The notes below the pieces were generated by a model. The model was not told where the DNA came from. It saw only the letters and a list, made by a program, of their open reading frames with translations, and did no database searches. From JAJZJT01 sp964610905 (GTDB lineage Bacteria > Actinomycetota > Acidimicrobiia > Acidimicrobiales > RAAP-2): 64,000 nt of DNA. Shown in pieces: positions 32,739-42,621 of the stretch. The first letter of the stretch is position 1, and the number at the start of each line of letters is the position of its first letter. A program made the translations under genes and the position numbers. The stretch spans positions 5,401-69,400 of the forward strand of contig CAZSYT010000005.1 in NCBI GenBank assembly GCA_964610905.1, written 5' to 3'.

Positions 32739-33768
32739 TGGCCACCCCGCTGGCCTTGAGGCCCATCTGGACGGCGACGAAGAGGAGGACGACGGCGAGG
32801 ATCAGCCCGAGGGTCCGGCTCGACACCGCCTGCGAGCTGCGAGCGCCCACGTAGGCACCGACGGCGATGCCGAGGGCGACCGGCGCCGCCGCGTACGGGA
32901 GGACGTAGCCGCGGGCGAAGTAGACGAACAGGCTGGCGATCGCCGTCACACCGATCATGAAGTTCGACGTCGCAGCCGCCACCTTGATGGGCACCTTCAT
33001 CCCGAGGTTGATGGCCGGCACCTTCAGGAAGCCGCCACCCACTCCGAGCATGCCCGACAGCATGCCGGCGACGAAGGAGACCGACCAGCCGATCCACACG
33101 CGGATGGCCCGGTAGACGACGAGCACGCCGCGCGCGGCGTCGCGGTAGGCACCACCGAGGTGGCCACGGTCCTCCCAGCCGACCCGGCCCTCCATGCCTT
33201 CCGGCTCGATGGCGTCCTCGGCCAGTGTCGCGACGGTCGTAGCGGACGCCGCCGCGGCACCGGCGACCTCGGCGGCCGGAGACGCCGTCGCCCGGACGGG
33301 ACCGGCCCCGGTCGCCCCCGAGCCCGCGGTCTCCGCGGCACCGGCGACCTCGGGATCACCGCTGCCCTCGAGCGCCTCCCCCTCGCTGTTGCGGCCACGG
33401 AACATGAGGACGGCGGTGACGAGCATGACGGCGGCGAAGAGCCCGTCGAGCACCGACGGGGCGATCAGCACGGCGACGAGTCCGCCGACGAGGCCGCCGA
33501 CCGTCGTGGCGATCTCGAGCGTGAGGGCGAGGCGCATGTTCAGCTGGCCTGCGCCCGCGTAGGCGCTCGCGGCAGCGACCGACGTGGCGACGACGGCGAC
33601 GAGGGAGGTGGCGACGGCCACCTTCGTCTGGAAACCGAACCCCAGCACCAGGGCGGGCACGATGACGACGCCGCCGCCGATGCCCACCACGGCGCCCAGC
33701 CACCCGGCGAAGATGCCGAGAGCGATGAGGGCGAGAGCGAGGGGCACGTTCACGTGCTGGTGGAGCAC
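32731..33768 (-). CDS. TauE/SafE-family sulfite/organosulfur exporter
   Basis: A 345-residue transporter with two repeated halves. Each half contains the family glycine motif: GWLGAVVGIGGGVVIVPAL near residue 22 and AGMLSGMLGVGGGFLKVPAI in the second half. A cytoplasmic Ala/Glu-rich loop of about 80 residues separates the halves, longer than usual. Family members export sulfite, sulfoacetate or related anions. The GTG at 33768 has no strong ribosome site; a GTG eight codons downstream is possible. Operon with DUF1634 and a GntR regulator, preceded by an 18-bp palindrome. Confidence 0.88.
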   Translation of the reverse strand: MLHQHVNVPLALALIALGIFAGWLGAVVGIGGGVVIVPALVLGFGFQTKVAVATSLVAVVATSVAAASAYAGAGQLNMRLALTLEIATTVGGLVGGLVAVLIAPSVLDGLFAAVMLVTAVLMFRGRNSEGEALEGSGDPEVAGAAETAGSGATGAGPVRATASPAAEVAGAAAASATTVATLAEDAIEPEGMEGRVGWEDRGHLGGAYRDAARGVLVVYRAIRVWIGWSVSFVAGMLSGMLGVGGGFLKVPAINLGMKVPIKVAAATSNFMIGVTAIASLFVYFARGYVLPYAAAPVALGIAVGAYVGARSSQAVSSRTLGLILAVVLLFVAVQMGLKASGVANV

Positions 33769-33795
33769 GACGGCGGTCAGGAGGTGGAGGTCAAA

Positions 33796-33813
33796 AGTAC
33801 GGATATCTGTACT
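33796..33813 (-). promoter_or_regulatory. 18-bp palindrome, likely GntR operator of the TauE operon
   Basis: AGTACGGATATCTGTACT is a near-perfect palindrome (one mismatched pair), centred on GATATC, 28 bases upstream of the TauE start. It is notably A+T-rich for this genome. HutC-type GntR proteins bind palindromes with GT...AC arms, and the operon ends with such a regulator. Confidence 0.65.
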
Positions 33814-34281
33814 CTAGCACGCCGAGCGGACCACCGCGCACCTGTGCGCCCGCCCGGACCCGCGGCCACTGCCGGCTCCCCTCCGGCTGACGAGGAAGGT
33901 GCCCGGTCGGCCAGGGAGGCGGTCGGTCGGGCCACCGCCGCCCGGCCGGCGACGGTGGTCAGGTCGACGTCGCAGGCGGCAGGCGGCGGGCGGCGGGCGC
34001 CGGTCGGCGGGCGGTCCCGCCGAGCCACGGTGCTCGTCGACGCAGCGTCTCGGGGGCCCAGCCACGGTCCGGTCGGGCGGCACCGACAGCAGTCGCCCCG
34101 AACCGCTCGAGCCTCGACCCGACCTGTCCGACGCCGTCACCGACGCCGTCACCGCCTGTGCGGCCCGAGGCTGGAGGGCCGCGTCCGGGCACAGCCGCGC
34201 GCCGTCGGCGCGTCGACCACGAGGTGGGAGGGGACGTCGTGCAGCTCGTCCCCGTCGAGCAGCCCCCGGCCTCGCGCCTCG
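33814..34281. other. intergenic region, no gene seen
   Basis: About 470 bases upstream of the TauE operator and beyond the radical SAM stop. Frames here are Arg/Pro-rich and without domain character. Only short GC-rich repeats are visible. Confidence 0.5.
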
Positions 34282-35738
34282 TCACCGCGCCGGTGCGGGC
34301 GGCGCGTCGGCGGCGAGCACGGGCGGCGCGTCGGCGGCGAGCACGGGCGGCGCGTCGGCGGCCGGCAGGGGCCGCTGGTGGCACGCCTTGGCCTTGCGCC
34401 CGCTCCCGCACGGGCACGGGTCATTACGCCGTGCGCCGGCGAAGACGCCCATCACCTCGTCCGCCGGCCGACCCTGGCGGAGCAAGTCCACGAGGAGCCG
34501 CATGGGCCCGTCGACGTGGGTGAAGTGGGACCGGTACCCCGCGCACAAGTAGTTGAGGCCCGGCTCCCCCTCAGGTGTCGTGACGAACCGGTCCTTCGGG
34601 CACTCCCCCCGACAGGCGAGCAGGACCGGGCACTCGCGGCAGTAGCGGGGGAGCGTGTCGCGCTTGGCGTTGCCGAAGGCGACCTGGCGAGGCGATTCCA
34701 CCAGGTCGACCAGGTGCTCGGCGGCGAGGTTGCCCAGCAGGTGCTCGGGGTCGACGAAGTGGTCGCACGAGAACACGTCGCCGTTGTGGCCCACGGCAAC
34801 GGCCCGGCCGCACGTCTCGGCGAAGACGCACAGCGAGGCCGGCAACCCGGCCCAGGCCCCCAGGGCCGCCTCGAACTGGGTGACGAAGACGGTCCCCACG
34901 TCACGGCGGACCCACTCGTCGAACACGGCGGAGAGGAACTGCCCCCAGGCCAGCGGGTCGACCGTCCGATCGCTGACGTCGCCCTCGTCCCCGTCGTCGA
35001 GGTGCTCGACGATGGGGATGAACTGCACGAATCGGGCACCGAGCTCGTCGCGGAAGTAGCGGTAGACCTCGAGGGGATGACCCTGGTTGGCGGCGTGCAC
35101 CGTACAGAGGATGTTGTGCTCGACCCCGTGGCGCTGCAGCAGGCGCAGCCCCCGCACCACCCGTTCCGAGGTGGGGCCGCCGCGCTTGTCGTGCCGGTAG
35201 TGGTCGTGCAGCGCCGGCGGCCCGTCGACGCTCACCCCCACGAGGAAGTCGTGCTCGGCGAGGAGCTCGCACCAGGCGTCGGTCAACAGGGTGGCGTTGG
35301 TCTGGATGGTGTGGTGGACCTGCTGGCCCGGGCGGCGGTACTGCTCGGCCAACCCGACGACCCGCCGGAAGAAGTCCACCCCCATCAGCGTCGGCTCCCC
35401 GCCCTGCCAGGCCACGGTCACCTCGGGGACGCCGTCGTGGGCCTCGAAGAGCTGCCGCAGGTAGGTGTCGAGGAGGCCGTCGGCCATGCGGAACCGGTCC
35501 CCCGGGTAGAGCGCCTCCTTGGCGAGGAAGAAGCAGTACTCGCAGTCGAGGTTGCAGATGGGACCGGTGGGCTTGGCGAGGACGTGGAACGGCCCCCGGG
35601 CCGTGGTCACCGCCTGCGGGCCCGCCGTGGTCACCGCCTGCGGGCCCGCCCCGGCCGGCGCCGGCCCCCGCCCCCCGGCGCGCGTCCCGTCACGGGGACC
35701 GAGCACCACGGGGACCCGTTCCGGCGCCGGCCGCTCGC

Positions 35739-35742
<4 letters not shown>
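34282..35742 (-). CDS. SPASM-domain radical SAM enzyme (anaerobic sulfatase maturase-like) with C-terminal SEC-C motif
   Basis: A 486-residue protein from the GTG at 35742. After a Pro/Gly-rich leader the radical SAM cluster motif is CNLDCEYC in GPICNLDCEYCFFLAKEALY. WQGGEPTLMGVDFFRR, IQTNATLLTD and VGVSVDGPPALHDHYRHDK follow, then SPASM-type cysteines (LCVFAETCGRAVAVGHNGDV, SCDHF, RYCRECPVLLACRGECPKDRF). This is the layout of sulfatase formylglycine maturases and other peptide-modifying enzymes. The C-terminus carries a SEC-C zinc motif (RNDPCPCGSGRKAKACH) and a 24-bp in-frame repeat (AADAPPVL). It overlaps the oxidoreductase pseudogene by GTGA. No sulfatase substrate is nearby. Confidence 0.88.
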
Positions 35743-37564
<1,822 letters not shown>

Positions 37565-37953
37565 CCCGATCTCCCTCCCTCGGCGACCGGGCCTGCCGCC
37601 TGATCGGCACGGGCACCACCACGTGGTGCGGTGCGCCGTCCGTCGCGCTGGGCGCGGTGCCCTTCTGGACTATTCCACTGCTGTGGTAGTTGCCAGTGGC
37701 TCGGCGCTGTCAACGAGTCCTGGTCACGTGGAGCGGGCCGCCGGCCCCGTGGCCGCCGGATGGCACGGTCCTGGCACCGGGTGGGGCGGCGCCGGAGGGA
37801 AGGGCGGTCGCCTCCCGCACCTCGTCGGCGACCGGCACGGCGGGCTGTCCGAGCGGAAGCCGGACCTGCGTGTCGCGCACCGGGACGCGCTCGTCCACGC
37901 CGACGTGCTCGACGGCCGGGTCGGTGCCGTGCCCGAAGCCCGGAAGGACGGGG
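37565..37953. other. gene-free junction upstream of the truncated oxidoreductase
   Basis: About 390 bases with no convincing gene. A patch at 37670-37720 is A+T-richer than its surroundings and holds an inverted repeat CCACTG-N13-CAGTGG (37675-37699). The missing 5' end of the oxidoreductase should lie here, so this is probably a deletion or insertion scar. Confidence 0.5.
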
Positions 37954-38682
37954 TCAGGACTGGCGGGCGAGCGTGCGCGGGGACACGTTGCGGCGGTCCA
38001 CGAACGAGATGGCGACGACGTCGGAGCGCCAGTGCTCGAGGTCGACGCCGACGACCTCGTCGTGGCTGTAGTGGACCCGCGTCACGTCGAGGACGGGCTG
38101 GCGGGCGGTGACCCCGAGCACCGGGGCCAGCTCGGGGCCCGCCGCGGCGGCGACGATCGTCACCTGGTTGTGGGTGAGCTCGACCCCGCATCGCCGGCTG
38201 GCGGCGGCGAAGGAGTCGCGCAGCGGTGCGGCGAGCTCGTCGTCGGTGAGCGTCTTGCGCATGTCGGCCCGCAGGTACGACTGGGCGGCGACGGTCAGGC
38301 GGCCGTCGACGGCGTACGTCCGCATGGCTGCGAACACGAGGCCCGGGAAGGGCGGCGTGGGCTGGTCGGTCGGGTCGGTGGTGACGACCTCGATGTGCAG
38401 GCGCTCCCTCGGGATGCCCGGGCCGAAGGGGTCGTACTCGAAGCGGGGCGGGTTGACGAACCAGCCGAGCCGCTCACGGCGCTCGATGAGCCCCTGGTGG
38501 GCGAGGTACTCGAGAGCGACCCGGACCGTGGGGCGCTGCACGCCGAAGCGCTCGGCGAGGCTCCGCTCGGACGGCAGGGCCGTGCCGGCAGGGGTGCCGC
38601 TCCCGAACTCCTCGGCGAGCGTCTCGGCGATCCGGAGGGACGGCCATCGTGCTCGGCCGTCGCCGGCCCCACGGGCGCTCAC
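37954..38682 (-). CDS. GntR/HutC-family transcriptional regulator
   Basis: A 242-residue regulator from the GTG at 38682. The winged-helix part is RIAETLAEEFGSGTPAGTAL, PSERSLAERFGVQRPTVRVA and LEYLAHQGLIERRERLGWFV. The UTRA domain begins around ERLHIEVVTTDPTDQ and ends with VHYSHDEVVGVDLEHWRSDV. It lies 38 bases downstream of the FGGY kinase on the same strand, the third gene of an SDR-FGGY-GntR operon. A sugar or polyol intermediate of that pathway is the likely effector. Confidence 0.9.
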   Translation of the reverse strand: MSARGAGDGRARWPSLRIAETLAEEFGSGTPAGTALPSERSLAERFGVQRPTVRVALEYLAHQGLIERRERLGWFVNPPRFEYDPFGPGIPRERLHIEVVTTDPTDQPTPPFPGLVFAAMRTYAVDGRLTVAAQSYLRADMRKTLTDDELAAPLRDSFAAASRRCGVELTHNQVTIVAAAAGPELAPVLGVTARQPVLDVTRVHYSHDEVVGVDLEHWRSDVVAISFVDRRNVSPRTLARQS

Positions 38683-38720
38683 CGTGCAACCGCGGAGGTC
38701 GATCGATCCATGGGCCCTGT

Positions 38721-40421
38721 CTACACCGACGACGCGGAGGGGCCGGCGGCTGCCCCCGGCACCTCCTCCTTCACCGTGCCGACCGCTCGAGCCGACGTGC
38801 CACCCGGAGCGGAGGTGGCCAGAGCCGTGGAGAGCGGCCCGTCCGCTCGGTTCAGGGCCGCGTACATCCGGTGCTGCTGGCCGTAGAGCCGGCGGAAGTG
38901 GGCGTAGAGCTCGTCGTAGACGGCCCCGGCATCCGGGTTCGGCTCGAAGGTGCGGGCGACGGGCACGGCCGAGGGAAGTGCCCGCTCGTCGACCAGTCCG
39001 AGTGCGAGGGCACCGTAGAGCCCGGCCCCCCGGACGTTGGCGAGCAGCGGGTCGGCCACCTGGTGGACCCGGGTGCCGAGGACGTCGGCGTGCACCTGGC
39101 ACCACACGTCCGAGGAGGCGCCGCCTCCGAGGATGCGGACCGGCCCGACGGGTCGGCGCAGGAAGTGGGCGACGGCGTCCTGCATCCACCGGGCGTTGAG
39201 CGCCACGCCTTCGAGCACGGCGCGCAGCAGCTCGTCACGGGAGGTCCCGAGCGACACGTTGAGGAACGAGCCACGCAGCGTCCGGTCGTCGACCGGGCAA
39301 CGCTCGCCGGCGAGCCATGGGGCGAAGAGGACACCGTTGCTCCCTGGCGCCGTCGCCTCGACGACCCGGTCGAGGTCGGCGAAGCTCGGCAGGGGTCGCA
39401 CGCGGTCCTCGCCCGGCCCGGGCGCGTACATGGCATCGCGGAACCACTGCAGGCAGGCGCCGGCCGTCTCGTGGTTGTTGGCCACCGCGTAGCGGCCCGG
39501 TCGGATCGACGGGACGCTGGCCACCTGGCGGAAGGGGTCGGTCCGCTTGAAGGGCACGTGGCAGGAGAGCCACGCCGTCGTCGAGACGGCGAGATGGGCC
39601 TCGTAGTCCCCGAGCGCGCCCGAGCCGGTCGCCGCCGAGTGGAGGTCCGGCACACCGGCGACGACCGGGACGCCACGGGGGAGCCCGACCTCGTCGGCGA
39701 CGGCGTCGCTGACCGGGCCCACCACCGAGCCGGTGGGCACGAGCTCGGGGAGCCGGCCCGGGTCGCGGGTCGTGAGACGCACGAGGTCGGGCGCGTAGGC
39801 CGGCCGGTCGAGGCGACGGGTGTCGACGAGCCACGACAGGATCATCGAGGCCGGTGTGGCGACGGCCCGGCCGGTGAACCGCAGCCCCAGGTAGTCGACC
39901 GGCTCGAGGAAGACGGCGGTCTCCCGGTAGACGGCGGGCTCCTCGTGGCGCAGGTGGAGGACGTGGCCGAGCGGGTCGTTGCCGAGCACCGCCGGCGCGC
40001 CGCCCGTCTTGCGGACGAAGCGCAGCACCTTGGTCGGACCGTACCCCTCGACGGCGAGCGGCCCGACACCGCCCAGGACCCGGGCCGAGTAGGGCTGGCC
40101 CCGGCCGTCCATCCACAAGCGGCACGGCCCGACGGCGCGTCCGTCGGCGCCCACCGGCACCGTCGAGCCCCACTGGCCCGTGCAGGCCACGGCGACCACG
40201 TCGTCGCGGGCGACGGCACCGCTCGCCAGGAGTCGGGCCGAGGACGCCGTCACCGCCCGCCACCACGCCCCGGGGTCCTGTACGGCGCCCCCGCCTGGGA
40301 GCAGGGTCGTCTCGACGGCGGCGGTCTCGTGGCAGAGGATCTCGCCGGTCGTGGCGACGAGCGCCGTCTTCGGGCCACCGGTGCCCAGGTCGACGGCGAG
40401 GACTGCGGGGCGACGTGCCAC
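38721..40421 (-). CDS. FGGY-family carbohydrate kinase
   Basis: A 566-residue sugar kinase of the xylulokinase/gluconokinase group. The N-terminal ATPase half opens AVLAVDLGTGGPKTALV, with VAVACTGQWGSTVPV and RLWMDGRGQPYSARVL. The second half has the catalytic region VVAGVPDLHSAATGSGAL and the FGGY signature area (GVLFAPWLAGERCPVDD, VRILGGGASSDVWCQVHADV). The last 50 residues are an Ala/Gly/Pro-rich tail. The substrate (ketose, polyol or sugar acid) cannot be fixed. The upstream SDR may make its substrate and the downstream GntR probably regulates both. Confidence 0.9.
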   Translation of the reverse strand: MARRPAVLAVDLGTGGPKTALVATTGEILCHETAAVETTLLPGGGAVQDPGAWWRAVTASSARLLASGAVARDDVVAVACTGQWGSTVPVGADGRAVGPCRLWMDGRGQPYSARVLGGVGPLAVEGYGPTKVLRFVRKTGGAPAVLGNDPLGHVLHLRHEEPAVYRETAVFLEPVDYLGLRFTGRAVATPASMILSWLVDTRRLDRPAYAPDLVRLTTRDPGRLPELVPTGSVVGPVSDAVADEVGLPRGVPVVAGVPDLHSAATGSGALGDYEAHLAVSTTAWLSCHVPFKRTDPFRQVASVPSIRPGRYAVANNHETAGACLQWFRDAMYAPGPGEDRVRPLPSFADLDRVVEATAPGSNGVLFAPWLAGERCPVDDRTLRGSFLNVSLGTSRDELLRAVLEGVALNARWMQDAVAHFLRRPVGPVRILGGGASSDVWCQVHADVLGTRVHQVADPLLANVRGAGLYGALALGLVDERALPSAVPVARTFEPNPDAGAVYDELYAHFRRLYGQQHRMYAALNRADGPLSTALATSAPGGTSARAVGTVKEEVPGAAAGPSASSV

Positions 40422-40472
40422 GGTCAGCTGGTGCGTGCGGTCGGGGGGCGCGGCACAGGTGGGCGGTCGCGC

Positions 40473-41360
40473 TCAGGCGTCCTCGGTCAGCGCGGCCATG
40501 ATGATCTCGATGCCGGGCATCGGGCGCGGCGTGGGGTTGCGCCGCTCCACGATGTCCTCCATCCGCTGGCGCAGCGGGCCGAGCCACTGCTCGTCGTCGT
40601 GGGGCAGGACGTAGAATACGCCGTCGCGCACCGCGTCGAGCACCTTGTCGGCGACGGCGGCGGGGTCCATCCCTGCCTCGAGCACCCGGCGGACGCCGGT
40701 GCGCACCTTGGCGACGAGCGGGTCGTCGGCTCGCTCGGGCAGGGGCCCCGACGGCCGGTTCCGGTCGGAGTCGGCGATGCGCGTGTTCACCCAGCCGGGG
40801 CACAGCACCGAGACGCCGACGTCGGGTGCCAGGTCGAGCAGGCTCAGGTACAGGTGCTCGGAGAGCGCCACGACGCCGAACTTCGAGACGTTGTAGGGCG
40901 CGCCCACGCCGCCGGCGAGCAGCCCGGCGATCGAAGCCGTGTTGACCACGTGGCCCTCGCCCTGGGCGACGAGCCTGGGCACGAAGGTGCGCACCCCGTG
41001 GATGGCGCCCCACAGGTTGACCCCGAGGGTCCACTCCCAGTCCTCGAGGGGCGTGTCCCACGACGAGCCGATCCCCCCCGACACGCCGGCGTTGTTGCAG
41101 ACGACGTGGACGGCGCCGAAGTGGGCCTCGGCCGCCTCGGCGAGGGCGTCGACGTCGTCGGCCCGGCTCACGTCGGTCACGACGTCGTGCACGTCGGCGC
41201 CCGTCGACCGCAGGCGCTCGGCGGCACCGGCAAGCGCGTCACGCTCGACGTCGGCCAGCACCACGCCCATCCCCTCGGCGGCGAAGCGCATCGCGAGCGC
41301 GTAGCCGATGCCGCTCGCCGCTCCGGTGACGACGGCGACCTTGCCCCGTAGCTCCTTCAT
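40473..41360 (-). CDS. SDR family oxidoreductase
   Basis: A 295-residue classical short-chain dehydrogenase. It shows the NAD(P) motif AVVTGAASGIGYALAMRFA, an Asp in VVLADVERD favouring NAD(H), VCNNAGV, the catalytic Ser in VVNTASIAGLLAGG and the YxxxK as YNVSK. The ATG at 41360 starts the protein directly at the Rossmann fold. It heads the operon with the FGGY kinase 51 bases downstream, which suggests a sugar-alcohol or hydroxy-acid oxidation followed by phosphorylation. It is divergent from modA. Confidence 0.92.
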   Translation of the reverse strand: MKELRGKVAVVTGAASGIGYALAMRFAAEGMGVVLADVERDALAGAAERLRSTGADVHDVVTDVSRADDVDALAEAAEAHFGAVHVVCNNAGVSGGIGSSWDTPLEDWEWTLGVNLWGAIHGVRTFVPRLVAQGEGHVVNTASIAGLLAGGVGAPYNVSKFGVVALSEHLYLSLLDLAPDVGVSVLCPGWVNTRIADSDRNRPSGPLPERADDPLVAKVRTGVRRVLEAGMDPAAVADKVLDAVRDGVFYVLPHDDEQWLGPLRQRMEDIVERRNPTPRPMPGIEIIMAALTEDA

Positions 41361-41553
41361 GCGGGCGAGCCTACGGCGTCGGCCGGGACGTCGCGTGGGC
41401 GGCGCCGCTCGCCGGCATCGGGCGCGCCCCGGGCAGGGCACGCCGCGGGCCGGCGCAGCTCGGTAGCGGCCGCGGCGCGCCGGGCGATGACCCCGCTCGG
41501 AACGCTCCGCCCGACGACGGGCTGGCCGGCGCAAGGCATGACCAACCACCTCC

Positions 41554-41567
41554 CTTGTATTCTCAAG
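41554..41567. promoter_or_regulatory. A+T-rich divergent promoter element with CTTG-N6-CAAG
   Basis: CTTGTATTCTCAAG lies in the only A+T-rich patch (about 41553-41590) between the SDR operon and modA. It is a short inverted repeat of the kind bound by GntR/HutC proteins, and the patch probably also holds the modA promoter. Evidence is limited to composition and symmetry. Confidence 0.3.
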
Positions 41568-41619
41568 TCAATATCGCCATTTCAGCTCGCAGATGCAGGT
41601 CAGGAGAGGTACGCTGCCA

Positions 41620-42621
41620 GTGGTGCCCTTCCTCGCCCGCCGGCCCGAGCCGCTCCCCCCGCCGCCCGAGCGCCGAGCGCTGCAGGCACGGCTCCGCCGG
41701 CTCCGGGCCGTCGCTCGCCGGCGACACCGGTCCGTCGCGCTGGTAGCCGCCGTCGGCATGCTGGGAGCTGCGCTGACGGCCTGCTCGTCCCCGACGGCTG
41801 CGGGCGACGGGGCCGGAGGGACGACGGGCGGGCACGGCCAGCCGGTCGACGTCCTCTACGCCGGGTCCCTGACCCACCTGATGCAGACATCGGTCGGGCC
41901 TGCCTTCGACCGCGCCACGGGGGACACCTTCGAGGGCTTCGCCGGCGGGTCCGACGGGCTCGCCTCGGAGATCCGCGGCGGGACCCAGCTCGCCGACGTC
42001 TTCGTCAGCGCCGCCCCGTCGGCGGACCGGACCCTCGAAGGCGCCGCCCACGGGTCGTGGGTGTCCTGGTACGCCACCTTCGCCACCTCGCCCCTCGTCC
42101 TGGGCTACGACCCGACCAGCCGGTTCGCCGCGGCCCTACGCACCCGCCCGTGGTACGACGTCGTCACCCGACCGGGCTTCCTCCTCGGGCGCACCGACCC
42201 GAGGATCGACCCGAAGGGCGTCCTCGCGGTCACCGCCCTCGACCAGACGGCAGCCGCACGGCACCTGCCCCAGCTGCGACAGGTGGTCTCGTCGACGGCC
42301 GGCGTCTTCCCCGAGGAGACGCTGGTGGGCCGGTTGCAGGCGGGCCAGCTCGACGCCGGCTTCGTCTACGAGGCCGAGGCCGTCGCCGCCGGCATCCCCA
42401 CCGTGCCGCTGGCCGGCGTCCACCTCGGTGCCACCTTCACCGTGACGGTGGTGGACCGGTCCCCCCACCCGGCAGCAGCCGCCTCGTTCGTCGGGTTCCT
42501 GCTCGGGCCCCGAGGGCAGGCCCTCCTGCGGTCGGCAGGCATGGACCTCGTCCGCCCGCCGGCGGTGAGCGGGAGCGCCGCCGTGCCGGCCGGCCTCCGG
42601 GCCGTGCTCGGGCTGTCGTGA
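41620..42621 (+). CDS. modA: molybdate/tungstate ABC transporter substrate-binding lipoprotein
   Basis: A 333-residue solute-binding protein. The GTG at 41620 is chosen because AGGAGAGG lies about 10 bases upstream; an ATG at 41593 is in frame. After an Arg/Pro-rich leader of about 40 residues comes a lipoprotein signal (VALVAAVGMLGAALTAC). The mature part contains VDVLYAGSLTHLMQTSVGPA and FEGFAGGSDGLASEIRGGTQ, DVFVSAAPSADR, TDPRIDPKG and DAGFVYEAEAVAAG. These are the oxyanion-binding landmarks of the ModA/WtpA family, here closer to the WtpA type. It captures molybdate outside the cell for the fused ModBC protein, whose gene overlaps its stop by GTGA. Confidence 0.9.
   Translation: MVPFLARRPEPLPPPPERRALQARLRRLRAVARRRHRSVALVAAVGMLGAALTACSSPTAAGDGAGGTTGGHGQPVDVLYAGSLTHLMQTSVGPAFDRATGDTFEGFAGGSDGLASEIRGGTQLADVFVSAAPSADRTLEGAAHGSWVSWYATFATSPLVLGYDPTSRFAAALRTRPWYDVVTRPGFLLGRTDPRIDPKGVLAVTALDQTAAARHLPQLRQVVSSTAGVFPEETLVGRLQAGQLDAGFVYEAEAVAAGIPTVPLAGVHLGATFTVTVVDRSPHPAAAASFVGFLLGPRGQALLRSAGMDLVRPPAVSGSAAVPAGLRAVLGLS

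Noticed and set aside
37710..37898. A 62-codon minus-strand frame starting MDERVPVRDTQVRLPLGQPA
   Set aside because: Briefly protein-like, but without a ribosome site or recognisable family, and it lies in the scar region upstream of the truncated oxidoreductase.
41361..41619. Molybdenum-cofactor riboswitch before modA
   Set aside because: I could not draw the required multi-helix structure; the leader is short and the TOBE regulator gives a simpler explanation.
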